The translations under genes and the position numbers were made by a program. A DNA stretch of 64,000 nt from Eustoma russellianum (taxonomy: Eukaryota > Streptophyta > Magnoliopsida > Gentianales > Gentianaceae): assembly GCA_036186865.1 (NCBI GenBank), contig AP025047.1, positions 25,686,264 through 25,750,263 of the forward strand. The letters are read 5' to 3'. Below the pieces are notes generated by a model. The model was not told the origin of the DNA. It saw only the letters and a program-made list of their open reading frames with translations, and did no database searches. Of the stretch, positions 55,703 through 64,000 are shown in pieces. Position 1 is the stretch's first letter; each line of letters begins with the position of its first letter.

Positions 55703-58678
55703 CGACAAAAGAGGCAGATAGTAGGTCTGATAGAATAAATTTGTTGCAGATTATCTTCAATCGGTAAGGTTGAGTGCAACAATCTCCAAACAAAAATGCT
55801 GATAGTTTTTGGTATCCCACGCTACCAAATAAATTTATGTGAAAGTAAGTGCATTCTAGTTGGCCAAACATCCTCAAAGGCTTGACGAATGGAAAAACTA
55901 CCAGACGGACTTGAGAGCCACAAAGCATTTGGGTATCCTGATGTTAACTGAAAGGAAAAGAGGATGTATAGAGCAAATTCTTTTCCATCCTGGAGAATCA
56001 TATAATCATGGTATGAAATCCTCACAGTGTTCATAGCGTTGATGCATATATGACGTCCATAATGTGGTTTTGTTATGATATGACCACCATAGTTTACAAT
56101 CATAGGCTCGCTGTATGTGAAAGAGATTGCACACTCCTAAGCCACCCTCCTGTTCTGTATAACATACTTCTTGAAATATTACCCAGTGATGTTTGTTACC
56201 CCACAAAAATTATCCAATTTTCCGATTGATGATGCGAAGAACGGTTTTGGGTAGACGGGCTGCGGCCAAGATGTGTAGTGGCATTGATGTTCACACCAAT
56301 TTTAATAAAACTAGGTGACTGCCTAGAGATAGAAGACGACTAGCCCATCCTGTGAGTGTTGTGTCAAAGTGCTGCAATAATGTAGTACAGTACGATGCTC
56401 TGTTGATTCCACGGTATAGATAAGAGCCAAGATATTTTATCGGCAATGTGGATGGCTGCATGGAAAGAGCTTGTGTAACATTGCGTAATTTTTGAGATGG
56501 GATATAAGAGCTGGCAACGAATTGGCTTTTGGCATAATTGACAAGCTGTCCAGACGCATGTTGATATTCTTGGAGGAAAGATTGAAATGTACGCAAGTTA
56601 TGTGATGATGCATTTTAGAAGATAAGCATATCATCCACGTATGCCAAATGTGAAACTGGCTGAACCTGACCCAACGCAAAGCCTCTTAGTGATCCATCTG
56701 TAAATAAGCGGTTTATCCCACGACTGAAGCCCTCCGAACAAAGGATAAAAAGTAGAGGGGACAATGGATCTCCTTGCTTAACTCCATGCGTGGGAGAGAA
56801 AAATCCGTATGATGATCCCTTGATTGATATTGAAAGCTTCGATAGGCTCATATTGTTCAATATTATATGAATGAAACGAGGATTAAATCAAAATTTTAGA
56901 AGCAATGCCTCTAGATAAGTCCAACTAACCCGATCGAAGGCTTTGGCCATGTCTAGCTTGATCATGACATTGCCTCCATGTACTCTTCTGTCCAATTGAT
57001 GTACCATTTCATTTCCCATTAGCACATGTTCACTAATATCATGTCCTTTAAGGAAGACAATTTGTTCCGCAGAAATAAGTTTCAGCAGCAACTGATTCAT
57101 TCGTGACACAATGATTCTAGTAGTTAACATACTAAGAAAGTTCGATAGACATATGGGACGGAAATCTGCATATGTTAATGGCCGAGACTTTTTTAGGATT
57201 AATATAATCAGCGATGAGATCATTACCTGGGGGGAGGGTCACCCAGAAAGAATTCTTGAACGGCGAGGGTGATGTCTAAATGCAAAACATCCCAACAAGT
57301 TTTGAAAAATTGGCCGTTGAACCCATCCGGACCTGCAGAGCTACTTTGACTGAGATGCCAAACAACGGATCTTATTTTGTTGAGATCTGTTATAGCCATG
57401 AGCATGTGATTATCTTCCTGTGTGAGTATTTGTCGTATATTCAGTAGAAAGTTATCAACTCTAGTAACTGCTTCATGGGCAAAGAGATGCTGATAAAAGG
57501 AGACAGCTGCTGTTCCTAACACATTGTTGTCCCGGAGTGTTTCTCCTGATGGGCCTTGTAAATCACGGATCATTTGATGTCTATGCCTGTCTTTAACAAC
57601 TGCATGAAAATAGGCGGTGTTGGACTCTCCCTCAGATGTCCAACGTGTTCGAGATTTTTGTGCCCCAGTATGATGTTTGGGCTTTTGTTGCTTGAAGGAG
57701 CTGTGCTTGAGCTAAGTTGAGCGCTGCTCTGTTTGTAGGCGTAGGATCCTCATCAAATTGAGACTCCATTCGTTAGTAATGTGTTTCAACCATGTCCACA
57801 TTACTAAAGATATTTCCAAATATTTCACGATTCCAAGTTCATAAGTCTTTCTTCAGACGAGCAAGCTTGAGATAGAGCCCTCTCATGCCACCAGTCATAG
57901 GGTATTGCTGCCACTTTTCTTTTACGAAGGAGAGGAAGTCTTGATGTAGTGACCATGCATTGATATATCTAAAAGGTATGTGAGGTCTGGATTGAGACAG
58001 CGAGCACTTTAGTAACAAAGGAGCATGATCAGACGTTGTTCGCGATAGGTGATGAACCACAGTGTCCGAAAATAAATTGGAGAAAGATACTGTGCATAGA
58101 TATCTATCTAGCCGCCGCATAGTTCTACCATGTCCAGTTCCACGAGACGAAGTGAATTTCGACCCTTTAAAGGGTAGATCCTGCAAGCCACAACTATCAA
58201 CACACTCCCTAAAATCATTCAAGATACGAAGAGGTGGTGTTGTTCTGCCCTTGTGTTCATCTAATGTGAGAAAAGTATTAAAGTCCCCGCCTACTATCCA
58301 AGGCATTGAGATGTTACGTGAAATGTCAACAAGAGTAGTCCAAAGAGATCTCCTTTCATCGATAGTGTGACGTCCATATACGACTGACCACGCAAAAGGT
58401 TGTTGCGTTTGTTGATGGATAAAAGAGAAAAGAGTTGTTTGAACACCATGGCTCACATCAACAAGCTGCAAGTTTGAGTTCCAGAAAAACCATATATTGC
58501 CTTGGCAGGTTTCTATAGCATTTGAAAAGCCTAGCTTTAGACGAAAAGAAGTAAGCTTAGTAGAACGTTGTTTAGGTTCAATAATTACCAAAATTTCCAG
58601 TTTTGTGTGTCGTAGCAAAGAAATCAAACGATCTAGAGAAGTGCGAATGCCACCAACATTCCATGTTATAGCATTCAT
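55703..58678 (-). pseudogene. L1 ORF2: endonuclease and reverse transcriptase part
   Basis: Starts MNAITWNVGGIRTSLDRL at 58678; the ATG overlaps the ORF1 stop in ATGA. Endonuclease to 57839: VIIEPKQRS, VVYGRH, WIVGGDFNTFL, RRLDRYLCT, TSDHAPLLLKC. RT is scattered over frames: SSSAGPDGFNGQFFKTCW (about 57330), LTYADFRPICLSNFLS (about 57170), MIKLDMAKAFDRVSW (about 56950), HGVKQGDPLSPLLFILCSEG (about 56780), and the catalytic AYVDDMLIF near 56630. Thumb-like and zinc-binding segments run to 55703 (MWGNKHHWVIFQEVC, GGLGVCNLF, FSIRQAFEDVWP), then the frame is cut by element B and continues at 41228. Several frameshifts and stops. Confidence 0.85.
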
Positions 58679-60139
58679 AATGAGGCTGGGGGTGGTGTTG
58701 AACACATACGAGTGGCACTTCGAGTTACTACAACCGACGGTGGTCTCGGTGGCAATTCATGTTTAAGCCGTCTTCGATGTCTAGAAGCAGCAGGAATAAA
58801 TCCATCAGTATCTAGGCCTGTGTTAGCTAAGCATTCATGCAGGATATCTTCGTCATTAACACTTGCAGGCCGAGAGGATAGTCGTTTGGTAAAATTATCA
58901 GCAGCCTGAATCATCTGTTGTTGAAATTGAGAACGTGAGACTGTATCTAATTGGGGATTTGTGTTATCTATGTCGTCAGTATAAGAATCTGAGACTTGAC
59001 AATAATCCGGATCATCTACACGGGCTTGGGTATGGCTCTCAGATCATCCGGTATATCCTGCTGTGATTGATGCAGTAAGGAATCCTGATCATCCGTGGTG
59101 GAGACATGTCCTTGTTGTAGGGACTGCAAAAAAGTGTCCCTTTCTTCATTGTGACCATTCTGAGTAGAGGATGGCTGGGGTATTTCCTGCACTATATCAG
59201 TAACACCTTGTGCAGGAGCAGATTGAGGCACATCATCCGTAATGGGCTTCGCATAAATATTGGCGCCGTTATCTAATGCATCAGAAGAAGATGATAATTT
59301 CTGGAGTAATATCTTATTACTTTGATCAAAGGTTGCAGCTTGCTGATTCTTATTTGGAGTCCATCTAGTAGCATTCTTCTGAGGTTTGGATTTTTTTTTT
59401 CCACAGGATCATCACCACATGCAGAGGTTACGTGACCTAACCTTCGGCAGTCAGCACAGAATGATGGTAGATCTTCATAAATAATCTGCTGCTGTATTAT
59501 TTTTTGTTTCCCCTGTAAGAATAGTTTCTTAGGGAGTTCTTTGGATATATCGGCTTCAACACAAATACGGGCTACGGAAGGGCGGAGGCCATCAGCGTTT
59601 GCTACGTCAAGTTTAATGGGGTGACCGACAACCCTAGCAATTTCAAAAAGTGCTTCCTTTTGATGAAAGTGCAGTGGAAAACCTGGAAAAGCTACCCAGA
59701 TGGGAACGATCTGAGCATCTGCAGAAGGATCAAAGTCAATTGTCCATTTGGTTACTCGCATTGTACAGCCATCGATCGTCCATGAATGACGATAAAAGCA
59801 ACATATGTAGTCTGGTTCATGGAGAAAATTCAGAAACACATGAGACTGATCTAAAAGTGTAATCTTTACGTCAGATTTGAACCCAATGCGTTCGAACACT
59901 TCACGGATGATCTTTAACGGTGGACAGCCAAACCAAAATGTGCCAACTAGAGAAAATTGGTAAGGGGCAGCCAAAGCATCTATTTCTTCGTCAGAAAAGG
60001 CGATCAAGGGATGGCCTTTGTGTTTAGAAATTATCTTTGGTGAGATGTGTGTTTGATCGGAATTGGACTGAGTGACAACAGCCGCAAAAGGTCGCTGCGC
60101 ACCGCCGGGAAGGAGAGAGCCTAGGGAAGACGACGACAT
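58675..60139 (-). pseudogene. L1 ORF1: gag-like RNA-binding protein, frameshifted
   Basis: Starts MSSSSLGSLLPGG at 60139. The N-terminal two thirds match the DUF4283 pattern of plant L1 ORF1 (FSLVGTFWFGCPPL, YRHSWTIDGCTMRVTKW, IWVAFPGFPLHF, ARVVGHPIKLDVAN), followed by a CCHC knuckle CADCRRLGHVTSAC near 59440. At the T-run at 59391-59402 the frame shifts. The continuation is read in other frames through a Gln/Ser-rich stretch (QQGHVSTTDDQDSLLHQSQQ) to PPPASL and a TGA at 58677-58675. The product would bind LINE RNA; the frameshift suggests it is not made intact. Confidence 0.8.
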
Positions 60140-60204
60140 CTTTATACATACATATGTATATATGCACCTTGGGATCTTATCTACATAAGGGGATAACACG
60201 GGCT

Positions 60205-60579
60205 ATTCATTGACATGATCTTCTCCAGCATGTTGATAGTCGCTTGGGAGGTTGGCAACACAAGCTGCTGGGCATGGCAGGTAGAATTGTTTTGATTCGT
60301 TCCATACTATCTTCTCTACCTTTGCATCTTATGCCAGGTTCAAAACTTCCTGGGAATATATTAGTCTCTTTGGAATGACATTTTGCTACTTCTCTTTGGG
60401 GTTCAAATCGACGTCACTGGCTATCTTGGAAGAAGCTTTGTTATCCAAAACATGAGGGAGGACTTAGAATGAGATCTCTCCATGATGTGCAAGATGCATC
60501 CACTTGTAAATTATGGTAGTGGTATCATCATTCACAGAATCTTTGGGGGCAGTACATGCGGATGCGATATGGAGGCAGA
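60205..60579 (+). pseudogene. L1-type LINE fragment, plus strand
   Basis: Encodes the segment after the RT catalytic core: GGWQHKLLGMAGRIVLIRS, LPLHLMPGSKLPGN, a stop, then LWGSNRRHWLSWKKLC, EGGLRMRSLHDVQ, CKLWW and QYMRMRYG. This parallels 56206-56000 of the minus-strand L1 but in the other orientation and from a different copy. Both ends are cut: the L1 at 60145 on the left, gypsy gag at about 60580 on the right. The 60 bp between 60145 and 60205 show no feature. Confidence 0.75.
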
Positions 60580-61645
60580 GTGTACACACAGTGTACACTG
60601 CGAGGTAGGTGCCACAGCTCTGAGCTTTCCAACATTGCCCCGGATGAGAATGTCCGCACAGTGTACACTGCGAGGTAGGTGCCATAGCTCTCACTGGCTG
60701 CGCATCGGTCGGTACTGGTCCCTCAATCATCGGTGTCTGACTCGCTGTACCCTACTGTCGCTCTGGTCAGAAGGGTTGCCCGGACTGAGGGCGTCGGGGC
60801 ACCTTCAGCCATCTCCCCGATTTGCCGGCATGAAAATCCTCACGAGGTCTCTTAAGTCTATCTAGTGCAGCAACTCTATCCAAGTTTCTCTCAACACGTT
60901 TGCATACCTCTAGTAGTCCCTCAAATGTCGTGGGCTTCGTGCAAACAATAGCCTGCTGGATGTGAAAACTCAAACCGGTCTGGAACTTCAACATCTTGGC
61001 CTCCTCATTGTCCATGATACATGACATATACTGACCCAGCTCGTGAAACTTCTCCGAATACTGATTGACTGTTATGGACCCCTGTGTCAGCATCTGAAAC
61101 TCTGACATCCTTCTCTGAATAGCGCTGCCCGGAACATAATGCTTCTTGTACTCCTCTACAAACTGCTCCCAAGTCACCGGTGGAGTCAATCTGCGCTTCA
61201 CTTCATTCTACCATCTTTCAGCTTCCCCTTTCAGAAACGGGGTCGTTGTCTCCACTTTCAGATTCGTAGGTACCTGTATAAGCCTTATTTGTTCGGTTAC
61301 ATTCTTGAGCCGGACCTCGGCTTCCTCAGGCCGAGTGGTACCCCTGAACATCGGTATCCGGGAGTTCTGCATCTCCCTGTAGTAGAACCGCAAGCCTTGC
61401 TGCGGTGGTGGTGGTGGTGGTGGTGGTTGTTGCTGTTGCTGCTGAGTTTGCTGAAGTATCTGAGCGATCTGTGCCTGTTGCTGTGCCATCTGCGTGTACT
61501 GTTGCGCCATCTGTGTCTGTTGTTGAGCTATCAAGGCTGTCAGATTGGCCAGCATATCCGCAAGGTTTTGGTGGATTGCCCCTTGCCCATGATGCTCGTC
61601 TCCGTCATGTCCTCCATTTCCTGGTGGTTCACGTCGTGGTGGCAT
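60580..61645 (-). pseudogene. gag: Ty3/gypsy gag, truncated, minus strand
   Basis: Starts MPPRREPPGNGGHDGDEHHG at 61645. A Gln-rich coiled region (QMAQQQAQIAQILQQTQ) and a Pro run precede the gag core: NSRIPMFRGTTRPEEAEVRL, FLKGEAERW, a TAG where a second Trp is expected (61208-61210), then VTWEQFVEEYKKHYVPGSAI, FHELGQYM and KPTTFEGLLEVCKRVERNL. After 60767 there are stops, then a knuckle-like CTLCGHSHPGQC. A 35-bp stretch (60587-60621) recurs at 60657-60691, a 70-bp-period duplication through the knuckle. Cut at about 60580 by the LINE fragment; no pol remains. Lineage within gypsy is unclear, probably a chromovirus. Confidence 0.85.
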
Positions 61646-61786
61646 TGTCTGCAGACAGGTTAAAACATGTTATACAAAATTTGAGTTTAAGAGTATCGTA
61701 AAGAGATATAAAATTGGAGGGCAAAACGGTAATCTACAACGTATACTCACTAACGGCACACACCACCCGAAACCCAATCATAGCTT
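61646..61786 (-). other. Leader of the truncated gypsy gag
   Basis: Short untranslated stretch upstream of the gag start, cut by the Sirevirus LTR at 61787. The PBS and LTR of this gypsy element are not in the window. Confidence 0.5.
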
Positions 61787-64000
61787 TGTAGAGAAAAAGG
61801 GGTTTGAGTGATTTTCAAATTCATGATTTAAATGTGCTTAAAAACATGCTTGACATAAATGTGCATGATACATTGCATATTACTTGCCTTATATAATTCA
61901 CATGTAATGTTGCCGTACTAACAAGCCATGAAGCTTTAAAGCTTACATCAAATGGCAAACATTTGTTGTGTTTATACTATTTTCAGGTGCCACCATTAAT
62001 GAACTAAACTAGTTCATTAAGTGAAGTACTTAGTTAATTAAACTAAGTAGTTCATTAGAGGAAGCTACATTTGGAAAAGGCACAAAGGCAACAAGACTAA
62101 GAAAGGAAAGTCTTCTCTTCCTCCCCTCAATCAATATACACGACTACATACATACATACATATATATATATATATTCAGATTTTTTGAAAAAGGCACAGA
62201 CACATGTATTCCAACGTACTATCGACACGTTATATATTTTAGTACGTACGTTAACGTCACACCACCATACTTAACTCATATTTATGAGTATATTCAGGTC
62301 TTATATCATATGATATAAGTCATGGTGATGACAAATTAAATACGACACTTTAAAAGGTTCTAAACCGAAAATTGTCGTATCAGGCGAATACCGAAACTTC
62401 ACCAACGTGTCACGTACTTGCAATAATTAGATGGCCAGCCCATACACATCAAAAATACTTATTATTTTCGTGCATAAGATGATATTTTCATCCATAAAAT
62501 CATTCCATGTTGGCACACACAAATCACCCCACATTAAGGCCAAATTGTGGAGATTCCAATTTCAATTTTGTCACATGTTAATGGCGCCACTTTAGACCAG
62601 CCAAGTGCTGAAAATTAAAGTTTATATTATATATAATGTGTAACATAATATATATAACATGTGCAAAAATTTGGAATTTAATTAGAGAAAAATCGGGTAA
62701 TCGATAAACATCGAAAATTCGGTTTTCTACATACACAACACATGGAACATTTTTGGCACATCATACGACACGTATCTAGATACTTTTTACATATTTCATA
62801 CATCTTAAAGTGTTCTACAAAATTAAATTAAGGGCTGATTAGAATATAACATGTGTGTATTATTAAATGTGCACTATTTTACAAAGTTTGCAAAAATAAA
62901 ATTCAGCACATGTATATACAATTATACACGCCCCTATATCTGAGATGGAGCATATGTGGAGCCTTGTTGGCATATTTATTGGTCAAGAATCAATCATACA
63001 ATGATTGGTGATTTAAAGAAAGAAGCTACAAAAGGTAATGTTTTAAACTTTATCTCATTTGAAACACATGCTGAAAATTTCAGCATGTGAATACTAGGCT
63101 GGCCGAATTTCTCCGTTAATTAGGCTATATTGTGTTGAAACATGTGGTCAATTGGAAGAAGAAATGGAAGTAATTTGAATAAGATACAAAGCCATAAAAT
63201 GTGATATTTTGAATATCACACATGCTGAAATTTTTCAGCATGTGTGGAATGAACCTTGGCCAAATTCATGGCCTTATTATTGTCCAAATTTCATTTCCAA
63301 AATGATGAGAATATTTTCAAATAATTGGTGAATTATTTTAAAATAAAAATCAATGGAAATTTGGAAGTATTTTGAATTTTATCACCATGTATCACATGCT
63401 GAAATTTCAGCATGTCAAGTGCACTTATGGACTATTTTTGTAACCTTATGTGGAGAAATATTATCTTGCTTGATTTGGATGATAATCTTATGAGTTATGG
63501 CAACTAATTTATGTTGATTTTGGCACATGCTTGGGATTTTCAGATTTTCAATTCAACCAATCATGAAGTGCGAAGTAAGCAAAGGTAAAATGATCATCGA
63601 ATGAGGAGTTGCCAAGTAAGCAAGATCATGTCACAATGATGCCACACATTCTCCCAAGGACTTAGAAGATAATTTTCAATAGGGGGAAGAGCAATAGGGG
63701 GTGGCCAATACATGTTAAAAAGGAAGGAAGAAGAGCAAAATAAGAACAAGAACAAGAGTTGCAAATTCAAAGATCAAAAGTGTTCTAGCCTTCTTCTTCT
63801 ACACTCTCTTTCTTTCTTCTTTCTTGAAAGCCTATTGTACTTATTTTCTTATTCTTGAATAGGATTATCTTAGACACCCACACATTCTATATCTTTGTAA
63901 AAGATTGATCAAGGTGTGATCAATCTTCAATCTTGCAAGGTGGTGGTGTTCGTGCGTATTATATTCATCATACAAGGTTTGTAAAGGGTTGGAGTTGGTG
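61787..64000 (+). repeat. Sirevirus-type LTR, running off the window
   Basis: Starts TGTAGAGAAAAAGG and matches 10846 onward closely; the window end corresponds to about 13150. About 800 bp of the LTR, the PBS and any gag lie beyond 64000. Includes the three palindromes (63065-63089, 63217-63246, 63394-63415). It interrupts the leader of the minus gypsy gag. Confidence 0.85.

Larger units (their letters stand above)
39711..60145 (-). mobile_element. Full-length plant L1 LINE with nested elements B and A
   Basis: 3' end (poly(A) as T-run) at about 39711; 5' end at about 60145, just upstream of ORF1. Subtracting the insertion at 41234-55697 and one TSD leaves about 6.0 kb, the normal size. Order on the minus strand: ORF1 (gag-like with zinc knuckle), ORF2 (endonuclease, RT, zinc-binding, RNase H), 3' UTR. 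Likely TSD: 18 bp at 39693-39710 and 60146-60163, 16 of 18 matching but low complexity. Many frameshifts: an old, dead copy. Confidence 0.8.

Overview
This window reads as intergenic DNA of a flowering plant, probably a eudicot. It is AT-rich and built almost entirely of nested transposable elements: copia (including a Sirevirus-type element), Ty3/gypsy chromoviruses, a plant L1 LINE with a C-terminal RNase H, and an RTE-type LINE. Primer-binding sites match plant initiator-Met tRNA. I found no convincing host gene, rRNA, tRNA or CRISPR. The species cannot be named from this sequence.

Layout, left to right. 1-1478: 5' end of a minus-strand copia element (gag, PBS, LTR). 1479-2686: unassigned. 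2687-4937: truncated Sirevirus-type LTR. From 4938 to about 24050 lies a dead RTE-type LINE (minus). It is split by a large non-autonomous gypsy-type element (minus, 4972-21397, TSD TCTAT), which is itself split by a 3'-truncated Sirevirus (plus, 10846-19010). 24051-24838: remnant of another minus gypsy element (PBS and LTR start). 24839-26164: rearranged tandem pieces of a Tekay/Del chromovirus. 26165-38204: a complete Tekay element with near-identical LTRs. Its gag-pol becomes one open frame only if two short GT-AG introns are removed. 38205-39158: AT-rich, possibly the rest of the interrupted LTR. 39159-39679: 5'-truncated L1 tail with a 13-bp TSD. 39711-60145: an old, full-length L1 (minus). 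It was invaded by element B (41234-55697, TSD CATTA), which was invaded by element A (43557-52544). 60205-60579: plus-strand LINE fragment. 60580-61786: minus gypsy gag and leader. 61787-64000: another Sirevirus LTR running off the window.

The most interesting part is the A/B pair. Element A is an autonomous CRM-like chromovirus with gag-pol in one frame and two stops. Element B has no gag or pol. It carries an unrecognised Asp/His-rich ORF whose last residues match the C-terminal tail of A's polyprotein and, as in A, run into the 3' LTR. A and B also share two short leader motifs, one a 31-nt stem-loop, plus similar PPT, PBS and LTR starts. This is what a non-autonomous element mobilised by a CRM-like partner would look like. 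By eye, B's LTRs differ by about 30 substitutions and A's by about 5, which fits A having inserted into B.

Relative order from nesting: RTE LINE before the large gypsy-type element before the Sirevirus; L1 before B before A. All boundaries come from reading repeats, TSDs and motifs by eye; no alignments or searches were run.
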